In this document: positions 1 through 9,394 of the stretch, in pieces
Position numbering within the stretch: position 1 is the stretch's first letter
How the letters are laid out: each line of letters starts with the position of its first letter
DNA from: Stenogyne calaminthoides
Taxonomy: Eukaryota; Streptophyta; Magnoliopsida; Lamiales; Lamiaceae
DNA length: 64,000 nucleotides
NCBI GenBank assembly: GCA_037126765.1
Contig: JBBCBC010000022.1
Location: 1,612,001 to 1,676,000, forward strand
Direction: 5' to 3'
Translations under genes and position numbers: made by a program
Notes under the pieces: generated by a model
What the model was told of the DNA's origin: nothing
Seen by the model: only the letters and a program-made list of their open reading frames with translations
Databases searched by the model: none

Positions 1-740
1 TCTAATTCATTTACTAATATAACTTCATTAATTATGTTGAAAATTATAATATTTATTGTATAGATTTATAATAGAAATTTTACTTGTCTTATTTTTCTAT
101 TTTATTTTTTAAATTTTTTTGCAGAATTCAATCAGCTTATATAATTGAGACTTGGGGAGTAACCTTTAGTGACACGTGTGGCGCTAGCGTGTGTTTATTT
201 TATAATACAAGATAATGTTAAATGGAATTAATATAGTACTCCCTCCGTCCCAGAAAAATGTCCTCAATTTTCTTTTTTTTCCCATAAATATTTATACACC
301 CAAAAAAGAAAACTTCTTACTAAACTTCATCCTAACAATATTCACATATTTATAACAAATGTCATTACTTTTGGGGCCCACATATACACTAAATCCATTT
401 AAGTAATTTGGGGATTAAGTTTTTTGTAGTCCCGTAACTTTCCTTCGTTTTGAAATGGACCAAAATCAAAAAATCAAAACAATCGGGACCGATTTCAAAA
501 TGATGCAAAATTACTGGACTACAAAAGATATAATCTCATTAATTTACTTTATACATCTAAACTTATTACATTACCCTTCAAGACTCCACTCATTACATTT
601 TTTTCTTAACGTGCGTGCCATAAAGTTTGGAAAAAAAATTGTGGGACGGAGGTAGTAGATCTCAAGCAAAAAGTTTATTACTTTTATAATATAAGTTAAA
701 ATATTAAATAGAATAATAGTAGATGTCAAGCCTTATTAAC
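1..740 (-). other. presumed intron of the BAHD gene at 741-1151, running off the left edge
   Basis: The minus-strand BAHD first exon ends with CAG at 743-741 and is followed by GT (740-739), so the sequence to its left should be the single intron typical of this family. It is AT-rich, holds a MITE (239-655) and shows no second exon; the expected exon start (a TRFKCGG-like peptide) is not present. The acceptor must lie outside the window if the gene is intact. Inference from family gene structure. Confidence 0.5.
239..655. mobile_element. Stowaway-like MITE
   Basis: The element starts CTCCCTCCGTCCC (239-251) and ends with the near-perfect inverse GGGACGGAGGTAG (643-655). It is flanked by TA on both sides (237-238 and 656-657), the target duplication expected of Tc1/mariner-type MITEs. 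At 417 bp it is longer than most Stowaways and contains no credible coding sequence; a 66-codon open frame inside it is chance. It sits in the presumed intron of the minus-strand BAHD gene. Confidence 0.85.
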
Positions 741-1151
741 CTGAACGAGCAATAGAGGGTACGCCGAGATTCCCTTGGAATAATCCACCGGCGGCGTGAG
801 GCTGAGCTCCGGCCTCGGAGCAAAGTCACCTAATTCGTGGAGCGTGCCGTCGCACTCCGCCTCCACGAACAACGCCCCCTCACCGTTGCAGTTGATCTCG
901 ACGCGATCGTTGCTGTCGTTCTTCATCAGCCTCCCTGCCATGGGATAGAACTCCACCAGGGCACGGCTGAGCGCCGCCTTCAGAATCGTTGAGTCAAAGA
1001 AATCAGCGGCGGCGGTTGAGCTATAGAAGAAGGAGATGCGGGTGTGATGGCTTACAGCCATGATGATGTCCAAATTAGAGAGCCATAGAGTGGAACTCGC
1101 CTTTGCTATCATTGGCTTCACCATTGTTGACGATTTCACATCGATCTTCAT
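741..1151 (-). CDS. BAHD acyltransferase (HCT-like), first exon, partial gene
   Basis: Codes for about 137 N-terminal residues of a BAHD acyltransferase. These cytosolic enzymes move an acyl group (often hydroxycinnamoyl) from CoA to an alcohol or amine. Family features visible: start MKIDVKSSTMVKP, the LWLSNLD motif, FFDSTILKAALSRALVEFYPMAGRL, the EINCNGEGALFVEAE strand and DYSKGISAYPLLL at the end. The start ATG (1151) matches the conserved MKI start of the family. The exon stops at CAG followed by GT at the position where HCT-type genes carry their intron. No frameshift or stop is present, so the gene could be functional if its second exon (HxxxD and DFGWG motifs) exists left of the window. 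Exact acceptor and donor substrates cannot be told from this exon; spermidine, shikimate or hydroxyphenyllactate transferases are all possible. Confidence 0.85.
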
Positions 1152-1355
1152 TTTTCTAATTTGGCGTCTTCAAAAGTTGTTTGTACTTGTGAGTGTGTGT
1201 TGTTTAATTGTATAATTTATTAGTATAATTTTGTTGTCGTGTAACTATATCCTTACATAGATAACGTGGAGATCTATATAATATAGACGGTGGGCCAGAT
1301 AATGCCTTCATGAATATTATATTATTTTAGATTCACAATGTAATTATATATATCT
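1152..1355 (-). promoter_or_regulatory. 5' flank of the minus-strand BAHD gene
   Basis: AT-rich sequence upstream of the ATG at 1151. A block including TTGTCGTGTAACTATATCC and GTGGAGATCTATA recurs at about 26060-26105 upstream of the second minus-strand BAHD fragment, so it is shared ancestral promoter sequence rather than random intergenic DNA. The homology is interrupted by the SINE and MITE at 1362-1827 and resumes at about 1835 (TGTGGAAGTTGAGCAAAAC). No TATA position can be assigned confidently. Confidence 0.55.
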
Positions 1356-1361
1356 TGTAGC

Positions 1362-1598
1362 AAAAAGACGAAATGCTCGCCCCAGGGCCCCCACTCCCTG
1401 GCCCGACAGAAATGATGGAGGTGATAAATTATGGTGACTCAACGACCCATTAGGTGGGAGGACCAGTGTCTGGTGCCCACAAGGAGCTATCCCCACATTG
1501 GAGGGATAAAACTCTCACACTGCGACTGCCAGGACTCGATCCTGCGTCTTGTAGCAATCTGCCACCCAAAAACTAATTGAACTACGCCCATGCGGGTT
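1362..1598 (-). mobile_element. tRNA-derived SINE
   Basis: Read on the minus strand, the element begins near 1598 with a polymerase III A-box-like segment (GGGCGTAGTTCAATTAG). About 45 bases later it has a B box, GGATCGAGTCC (complement at 1534-1544). It then runs through a non-tRNA body to a T-rich 3' end near 1362. Spacing of the two boxes fits a tRNA-related head. It interrupts BAHD promoter sequence that is continuous in the duplicated copy near 26.1 kb, showing it is an insertion. No coding capacity. Confidence 0.65.
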
Positions 1599-1611
1599 TA
1601 TAGTGGGTCTC

Positions 1612-1827
1612 ATGTACACTGCAAGTGCACGGTGCACTTATAGTGCATTTTAGAAACATGTAATTTATTATATTAAAAAGTGCAATTTATCTACACCAAA
1701 TCGTGTAATTATTTTTTCATATTAATAGTTGTATGTTTCAGTGTAAGTAAATTATATTTTTCAATATAACAAATCACATGTTTCTAAAAATGTACTATGA
1801 ATGCATGGTGCACCTGGCTGCATACAA
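1612..1827. mobile_element. palindromic MITE (long terminal inverted repeats)
   Basis: The left arm (1612-1690) and right arm (1750-1827) are imperfect inverted copies of about 75 bases, including TAGAAACATGT on the left and ACATGTTTCTA on the right, and GCACGGTGCAC against its near inverse. The element lies directly beside the SINE, and both are absent from the duplicated BAHD flank at 26.1 kb. The superfamily cannot be assigned because no clear target duplication is visible. Confidence 0.55.
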
Positions 1828-2196
1828 TACCTATATATATTGTGGAAGTTGAGCAAAACATGTGGAATTACCGCTATTGTATTTTTCTCTCTTTTTATTT
1901 ATTATTAATAGAAATATCTCTTTCCTTTAAAAAAAAAGAAAAAAAGAAAAGAAAAAAGAAAGAAAGATCTCTCTCCGGCTTGAGATTCAGGAATTTGCCA
2001 AATTAATGATATTAACTAATACGACACTATTTAAAATGGCAATTAGGACTCCACCATAGTTGCAATTAAAATATTAGTAATTTTAATTGACGAGTTAGTG
2101 ATTTTCAAATATAATAATGATGGTATTAACTATAGATTTGTATTTAGATAGAGAAAAAAATATTGATAGCGATTTTATCGGGCCGGATAAACGGAT
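1828..2196. other. AT-rich intergenic DNA
   Basis: The first 40 bases continue the BAHD flank shared with 26145-26185. The rest is AT-rich, with an A-rich run at 1928-1965, and shows no gene or repeat that I can name. Confidence 0.4.
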
Positions 2197-2885
2197 TGTA
2201 ATATGGCTATAATGTAAACCTAATTAATAATTATCAAACATAATAAATGAACATGAATAATGAGGGAAGAATTCCCTAAATATGATTTTTTATACATATA
2301 ATGAATGAGGGAATAGTGAGAGCAAAATGGGAGTGAGACTTTACAGTGGTGTGTGGTCTCTATTTATAGAGGAGAAGACCACCTTTACTAGGTCAAACAA
2401 TCATACAAACTCATCTCAACTCTTTATTTTAGGGTTTTATTACAATGGTGGATCTAATGATTAAAACTAAATCTACATTGCATTAAATGTTTTTGTCTTA
2501 TCTCGTAAAGTTGAAGATATTTTGATGTCGATTCTTAATTTTATCGGATCCACTCATTTTTGGGTACTTGATCTCATGTCGGGTGGGGTCGATTCGGGCT
2601 TAGGTGGACCATGCTGACGTGTTGAAGTACGAGCACATATTCAGGATAATTTGTGCTACAACAATTGCCCCTAAGATCTGACTTTGACTTTGTTAGGAGT
2701 TCGATTGATTCATATCTTAATGAGATTTCGTCCTTTGTTGCATTTGAGATTGCACTCTTTTCCCCAGAGCTTGCTCGGATGCCTTCATTGCTCAGACCTT
2801 GATGGTGATATTTCTTGTATTATATTTGGGTCATCAAATTTAGAATTATCCTAATTAAGTGGGCCAATAAACTACTCCACTAAAA
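2197..2885 (-). mobile_element. 3' LTR and adjoining internal fragment of a gypsy-like element
   Basis: 2197-2663 starts TGTAATATGG and ends GCTACAACA, so it has TG...CA ends. On the minus strand it begins TGTTGTAGCAC, is directly preceded by a polypurine tract (complement of ATTGCCCCTAAG, 2664-2675) and carries a TATAAATAG promoter-like box near 2350-2361. That order (tract, then TG) marks a 3' LTR read on the minus strand. The same GGGGCAAT plus TGTTGTAGC junction occurs in the element at 29840-35987, so they are probably the same lineage. No coding sequence remains in the internal stub (2664-2885). Confidence 0.55.
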
Positions 2886-2899
2886 TAAAAAGAAAAAAA

Positions 2900-4345
2900 T
2901 CTAAAACCATAAGACCACAAGCCGGTCCAGAGGCCGGGGCCCCACTAAAAACCTTCCTGAAGTAAAACCCTCCTTAGGGCAAAACCTCCAGGTAAGGGAA
3001 AAAGGGAAACCCCTCTAAAATAAAGGAATTACCCTGCAGTACGGAAGTAATCCTTGTGAGAAAAATTAATGAACCAAACAAAAATATTCTTTGTTCATAT
3101 AAGAAAACAAAACATCCAAAAGAAAATCCGAGCAACGCCAAGTCCAGTGATGCTCCGAGGCAACTTAGCTAAGCTATCTGCACCTTGGTTCCCTTCACGA
3201 TAAATGTGTGAAACCCGGATATTCAGAACGTGTCTAAAATCTCTAACCTGGCTCCAAACCACATGCAAATGCCATGGAACCGTCAAGGGGCCATGCACGA
3301 GAGCCTACACCGCCAAAAGAGAGTCGGACTCAATCCAAAGGTTAAACCATCCCTTTTCAGCCGCATATTTGATAAAGATAAAAAGCAAAGCAACAACTCC
3401 GCCTCAAAAGGACTGCACAAACCCGTTGCTCGACAAATACCCGCAACAAAGAACCCACGCGAGTTGCGGAAAAGCAACCTAGCATAACCAGCAGCTTGAG
3501 AAATGCTGGCATTGACGTTTACTTTGTACCAGCCTAGAAGAGGCGGAATCCAGCGGAATCCAAGGCATCGAGACGGTGGCCTAGCACAACCCGTAACACG
3601 AAGCCGCCGCTAAACACTCAAGTCTTGAACCGAGTTCTGCATATGTCCCAGAGGCAACGAATACACCTCACGAACCATCGACAATAATGTGATCATGCAA
3701 CCATGAAAATTCGGCTTGGCACTCTCGTAATCCACCTGTTGCGTATTGTCCAAACCACCCAAATGAGCGTAACAAAAGTTAAACGCCACAGATTCCCCAC
3801 TTGTTTGCTAAAGCGCAATCTCATCGCCTCGAGGATATGATCAAGAGTATCTGGGCCGGCATAGCATAAGAAACAAACAGTAGGACAAGAAATCCCAATG
3901 CAACTAAGCTCCGAAGAAGTCGGGAGCTTGTGCCAAATGGCTCGCCAAATAAGAGTGCTACGACACGGAGGAATGAACCTTCCACATATCCATCCGGACC
4001 AATTCGGTGTAATGATCGGGCCACGGAGAAGAGAATACGCCTCCTGTGAAGAGAGTGAACCCGTGCTACTCAAAGGCCAAACCCTTCGATCCCCATCCAA
4101 AGAGATAGGAAGCCGCATAATATCAATGATAATATTAGTAAACTGGATGAAGAAAACCTCGTCAAAATGCCAATAATCATCATAAAAAACATCACCCACG
4201 GAATAATGCAGATTAGCAAGAATGTCTTGAGGAATGCCGATTCTATCCGCAATAATATAGCCAAGCCAATTATCTCTCCAGAAATCAACTCTAGAAGACT
4301 CCCCGATAATCCATTGAGAATCGGACTGAAGATGAGAAATATTTA
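2900..4345 (-). pseudogene. LINE (L1-type) 3' portion: zinc-binding RT tail and RNase H remnant
   Basis: Minus-strand peptides match the end of plant LINE ORF2 proteins. Near 4300-4100 is a FWRDNWLG-like segment followed by the RT zinc-binding region, with the AYSLLRG and LIWRAIWHKLPT signature and CPTVCFLC cysteines (about 4090-3830). Near 3300-3160 is an RNase H end, with RVSHIYREGNQGADSLAKL (complement 3160-3220). Frames shift between these pieces and the reverse transcriptase core and endonuclease are absent, so the copy is 5' truncated and dead. This is typical of target-primed integration. No poly(A) end or target duplication could be fixed. Confidence 0.75.
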
Positions 4346-4384
4346 GCCGAATTAAGTGGGGTTCAACACTTTATCGTGCCCCCG

Positions 4385-4843
4385 GGTTGAGGGTCTTTCC
4401 AGTGCTCGCTGCTTGTCAGGAGGCTAAACTTTGTCTGGAATTATTGCTTGTAGGGAGATTGAGCTCGTCCCAGGTCTTGGTCACTCGTCGAGAGTCTTGG
4501 TCGCTCGCCGAGAGGTTGGGCTCGTCAAGAGTCTTTGTGGCTCATCGAGAGTCTTAGTTGCTCGTCGGGAGGCTGAGCTCGTCGAGAGCCTTTGTTGCTC
4601 TTCGAGAGGCTGAGCTCGTCTAGAGGTTGAGCTCGTCTAGAATCTTAGTTGCTCATTGAGAGTAAGCTCTTCGAGAGTCTTAGTTGCTCGTCAAGAGACT
4701 GAGCTCCACGAGAGTCTTTGTTGCTCGTCGAGAGGCTAAACTTGCCATAAGTCTTAGTAGTTGCTCATCGGGAGGCTGAGCTCATCGAGAGTATTTATTG
4801 CTCGTCAAGAGGCTGAGCTCGTCGAAAGTGATAGTTGCTCATC
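4385..4843. repeat. degenerate minisatellite (GTCGAGAG motif), left part
   Basis: Alternating units of about 20 and 17 bases, GTCTTAGTTGCTCGTCGAGA and GGCTGAGCTCGTCGAGA, repeat with many substitutions, giving a composite period near 37. The same array resumes at 11447-11812, so the two parts were contiguous before insertion of the TRIM and copia elements. A short inverse version of the unit occurs inside the LTR element at about 35075-35130, suggesting an origin in that retrotransposon lineage. Confidence 0.75.
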
Positions 4844-5060
4844 TGAGAGAATTCTGTCTCATCTAAAAGCTCGAGCTTGTAGAGAGGGTCATGAATAATC
4901 TATTTATAAAAATTTCCCTCAACACTCCCCATCACTTGTGGGCTGAATCATTGCATCTGCTCTCTGGAGAGGAGACCCAACAGAGTGAACAATTTAAATG
5001 GGTGGAGTGCTTCCACGGGAATCGAACCCACCACCTGGGCTCTGATACCATGAGAGAATT
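4844..5060 (-). mobile_element. TRIM (miniature LTR retrotransposon), second LTR truncated by copia
   Basis: A short direct repeat begins TGAGAGAATT at 4844 and ends CCTCAACA at 4924 (81 bp). The same start recurs at 5051-5060, where the copia element cuts it. Read on the minus strand the order is LTR, then TGGTATCAGAGCC (complement 5039-5051), the classic initiator-tRNA-Met primer site, then a short internal part with GGTTCGATTCCC, then a purine-rich tract next to the other LTR. No coding sequence. Related copies lie at 21274-21565 and 25315-25644. Confidence 0.7.
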
Positions 5061-5211
5061 ACTATAGTTAATATTCTTTGATTTGTTTCTATACTTATCT
5101 TCCCTTGTATTATGGGAAGTTGTTGTAAATTGTAATTACACGCTATTAATATCAGTTTTCCCAGAATCACCAATTCAACGGTGATCCTCAATTCATTCTC
5201 ACATGGTATCA
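5061..5211 (+). repeat. copia 5' LTR (truncated) and primer-binding site
   Basis: From ATAGTTAATATTC (5064) to TTCTCA (5201) the sequence is nearly identical to the 3' LTR pieces at 9455-9515 and 11366-11446. It is followed after two bases by TGGTATCA (5204-5211), matching the 3' end complement of initiator tRNA-Met; the next bases (CGCC) depart from the usual GAGC. Confidence 0.75.
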
Positions 5212-5406
5212 CGCCTAACACGATCCTAATCCCTAACTCTTCCAATTTCCCATCGCCGCTGACCGCTTCGTTGCTCGCCGGACTGGTCCCCTCCGATTTG
5301 CCCTATACTGGACTAGTACCCTACATTTATCTTCTCCAGGGTGTAACCCTAATCTCTCTTCGCGACTGGAAATCCTCTTCTCTTCCGTTCACTCTACGAT
5401 CTCGCG

Positions 5407-8400
5407 ATGGCCGCGATAACTCCATATCCTCTCCCTGTTACCACTATGATAAATATGGTTCAGATCAAGCTTGAGACATTCACATACCTGATGTGGCGTC
5501 GTCAAGTTATAGACATGGTCGAATGCTTCGATCTTATGGGCTTTCTCGATGGAACGACGGTGGCCCCTTCTCCCACCGTCACCTCTGTCGACGACACTCA
5601 ATCGCCCAACCCCGATTTTCTCTCTTGGCTTATGAAAGATAAGAAACTTCTCAGTGTAATTTCCACATCTCTCACGATTGATGCAGCATCAGAAATTCTC
5701 GAGTGCAATACCTCTCACTTGGCCTGGAAAACGCTGCAAGCGACGTTTTCGGATACGTCCGCCTCACACACTCACGCTTTGCGGGAGGAACTGCTATCTC
5801 TTCACAAAGGTGACTTATCTGTTGATGATTATGGACGAAAGTTCAATACCTTGAGCCTGATGAAGGAGGTCGCGAAACTTGGGGACAGCAGCCAGCGCCA
5901 ATCTCGTATCCGCGAAGCTAGCGAATTGAATCCCGAGACCACGCAAAAACCAATGGGTCAGGAAATTGAGGTGGTCAACCTTCGGGTGGAAATTCTGGCA
6001 ATTGGGGTGGTCAGTCCTCGAGTGGAGGAAATCGCTGCACATACATACCTCGTTGTAAAATTTGCAAAGGGGAGCATTATGCAGACAAATGTCCCCAGTT
6101 TCTCAATGCCCGTAATGCTGCTTCTTCTGTGAGTCTAGCTCAGGCATTCAATTCCTCTTGCAACATCTCAGACCAAACCCCGGATTGGTATCTCGACTCT
6201 GGCACTTCTGCACACATGACAAATCAACAGTCGACTTTGGACTCTTACGAGCCCTACTCTGGTAATGGTTCTGTTATAGTTGGTAACGGTAATGCATTAC
6301 ATATTTCTCATATTGGCACCAGTAAATTGTCTGAGGATGTTAAATTGTTGGATGTTTTGGTTGTGCCTCATATCACAAAGAATCTATTATCTATCAGTAA
6401 AATAACTGCGGACTATCCTGTTGATGTTATTTTCTCTGATAAATTCTTTGCGATTCAGAACCGGGTGTACAAAGAAAATTCTGGCTCAGGGAAGGTGTGA
6501 TAAAGCCTTTATTTGCTTGATCGGGGTATCCCGGCTTTGGTTGCAGCAATCCGGAATAAAGTATTGAAGGCTAGTTTTGATTTGTGGCATTTACGCCTGA
6601 GGCATGTCTCATTTTTAGTTATTTCATTATTAAATAAGCTAGGCCATTTATCTGTTACTTCTGTTTTGCCAAATCCTAGTATTTGCTCTTCGTGTCAGTT
6701 GGCCAAGAGAAAAAGATTGTCTTTTACATTGAATGAGAAACGTGCTTCTGATGTTCTTGATTTAATACACTGCGATTTGTGGGGTCCTGCACCTATTTCT
6801 ACATCTGATGGTTTTAAATATTATGTTGCATTTGTGGATGACTACTCTCGGTTTTCTTGGATTTATCCTTTAAGTGCAAAATCGGAATTCTATGATGTTT
6901 TGGTCCGCTTTCATGCTTTTGTCTGCAACCAATTTTCTCGTACTATCAAAGTATTTCAGAGTGATGGAGGAACTTAATTTGTTAATGGCAGAGTTCGAGA
7001 CTTTATGCACTTGCATGGTATTCATCATAGATTTTCTTATCCATATACTCCACAACAAAATGGCCGGGCAGAAAGGAAACATCGTCACATTTCCAAAATC
7101 GGGTTATCTATGTTATTTTATACTCATGCACCGCTTCTCTGTGGTTTTGACTCTTTTGCAACGGAAGTTTATTTGGTGAATAGGCTCCCGTCTTCTGTCT
7201 TGAGCAATTCCTCCCCATTCGAGCTACTCTTTGGGTCTTCTCCTAATTATGCCAACTTCAAACCATTCGAATGTCTTGTTTTTCCTTATTTGAGAGACTG
7301 TGCAACTCACGAATTGGAACCCCGAAGTCGTCCTTGCATCTTTCTCGGTTATAGCAGTATCCACAAAGGCTTTTGGTGCCTTGATCCAGACACTTCCCGT
7401 GTTTTCGTTACTTGCCATGCCCAGTTAGATGAGTTATGCTTTCCATTTTCTCGAGCCCCGTCCTCCGCTCGAGTCACTGATCTAGATATTTCTACATTCT
7501 TGGAGGTCTCAGCTGCTACTCCGGCTCCGGCACCCATGCCTGCCCGAACGAGCCGCACGCCCATCCGACCGCTGGCCCGTCCATCGCCCACACTGGATGA
7601 TTCCTCGGAGATGCCTACACCACCTGTCCAGGCCCTTGCGCCCGTGCCTGCTGCATCGGCAGCCCAGCCCCATGTGCCCGATCTTACTGCCCCACATGCG
7701 CCCATACCTGCCGACAACATCACCAGCACAACCCGTTGCCCCTGTTCAGCCCTTGCAGCCTCATCCGATGATTACCCGAGCCCGTGCTGGGGTATTCAAG
7801 CCCCGCTACCCGATTAATTTGGCCTCTACTACACTTCTCTCGACTCTTGTTGCTACGTCCAACCCCATTGCTTCAAATCGGCTGCCAAACATCAGGAGTG
7901 GCTAGCCGCCATGCAGGAGGAAATTAATGCCCTTCGTTCGAATAATACTTGGGACTTGGTGCCTCGTTCCTCTGACACCAATATTGTTGGCTCCAAGTGG
8001 GTCTTCCGAACGAAGTTTAAAGCTGATGGAAGCATCGAACGTCATAAAGCTCGTCTAGTTGCTCAAGGTTTCACACAAATTCCCGGCACTGACTTTCATC
8101 ACACTTTCAGCCCGGTTGTCAAGGCTGCTACTATTCGGGTTGTTCTTGCTCTCTCGGTTCAGCACAGTTGGCCTCTTCATCAGCTTGATGTCAAGAATGC
8201 CTTTCTCAATGGCACTCTTGACAAACCTGTCTTCATGGCCCAGCCCCCGGGCTTTGTCGATCCTCGTTGTCCTGATCACGTTTGTCGCCTGAAGAAGGCA
8301 TTATATGGCCTTCGACAGGCCCCATTGGCTTGGTTTCGTCATTTCAGTTCTTATATCTTGAGCTTAGTCTTTTGCCAGAGCCTGTTGGACTCATCTATAT

Positions 8401-9394
8401 TTCATCTTCATCGAGGTACATCTATCATATATTTACTTCTCTATGTAGATGATATCATCTTTACAGGAAATGACTCCACTGCTCTTCACCAATTCATCTC
8501 CTGTACGCACCTAGAATTTGCCATTAAAGATCTTGGTCATTTGAATTATTTTCTTGGACTTGAAGTCTCTTACATTGCCGATGGACTATTTGTTTGACAA
8601 GCCAAATATGCCCATGATATCCTCAAGCGTGCGGACCTGTTGAAATCCAAGCCTATTTCCACTCCATTGGCTACTGGTGAATCTCTTGTAAGCACTGGCA
8701 CTTCGTTTCAGGATCCTACGTTGTACAGGTCTCTCGTTGGTGCTCTTCAGTACTTAACCATCACTAGACCTGATTTCTCCTATGCTGTCAGCTCTGTAAG
8801 TCAATTTTTACATTCTCCCACTGAGGACCATTTCTCGGTTGTCAAGCGTATTCTCCGTTACATTAAGGGGACACTTCACTATGGTCTCTCCTTCACGAAA
8901 CGTTCGGATCCTTCTGTTCTAGGATATTATGATGCTGATTGGGCACGCTGTATTGAGACCCGTCGCTCCACTTACGGGTATTCTATTTTCATTGGAGGAA
9001 ATCTGGTTTCTTGGAGTGCCAAGAAACAACCCACTGTATCCCGTTCTAGCTGCGAATCTGAGTATCGGGCTATGCGAACGCAGCGGCTGAGCTCGTATGG
9101 ATCATGAACCTTCTCCGAGAGCTTCGGGCTTTTCCACCGTCTCGGCCAACACTCCTGTGTGACAACAAAAGTGCAATCTTCTTGAGTCAGAATCCTGTTG
9201 CACACAAACGAGCCAAGTATATTGATTTGGATTATCACTTTGTTCGGGAGTTTGTCTCGTCTGGAAAGCTATCTACAAGCTTTGTTCCTTCACATCTCCA
9301 GTTAGCCGATATTTTTACCAAGAGCCAACCTCGTCCAGCTTTTGAGTTTCTTCGTCCAAGCTTTGCATGTGCCTTCACCCCACGCAACGCTTGA
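5407..9394 (+). pseudogene. copia gag-pol polyprotein, inactivated
   Basis: Gag starts at 5407 and retains a retroelement gag domain, then a frameshift, then a CCHC knuckle (CKICKGEHYADKC, about 6051-6090). The protease site is LDSGTSAHM (DSG at 6195-6203). Integrase shows an HHCC-like WHLRLRH...CSSC and D, D, E residues in HCDLWGP, QSDGGT and NGRAERKH. RT keeps KARLVAQGFTQ, LDVKNAFLNG and the catalytic YVDD (8442-8453). RNase H ends with ESEYRAM and CDNKSAIFL. Lesions: TGA and frame change near 6500; a TAA at 6975-6977 replacing the Glu codon after SDGGT; a frame change near 7817; TGA at 8595-8597; a 1-base loss near 9077. Acts, when intact, in cytoplasmic particles for copy-and-paste transposition. 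Confidence 0.9.

Noticed and set aside
3204..3487. Plus-strand frames over the LINE
   Set aside because: They lie antisense to the recognisable minus-strand RNase H remnant.
5020..5055. tRNA-like GGTTCGATTCCC with nearby ATCAGAGCC
   Set aside because: No cloverleaf; these are the primer site and interior of a TRIM. The same applies at 21430, 23760 and 25270.
7349..7817. Minus-strand Gly/Ala-rich frames
   Set aside because: Antisense of the Pro/Ala-rich linker between copia integrase and RT.
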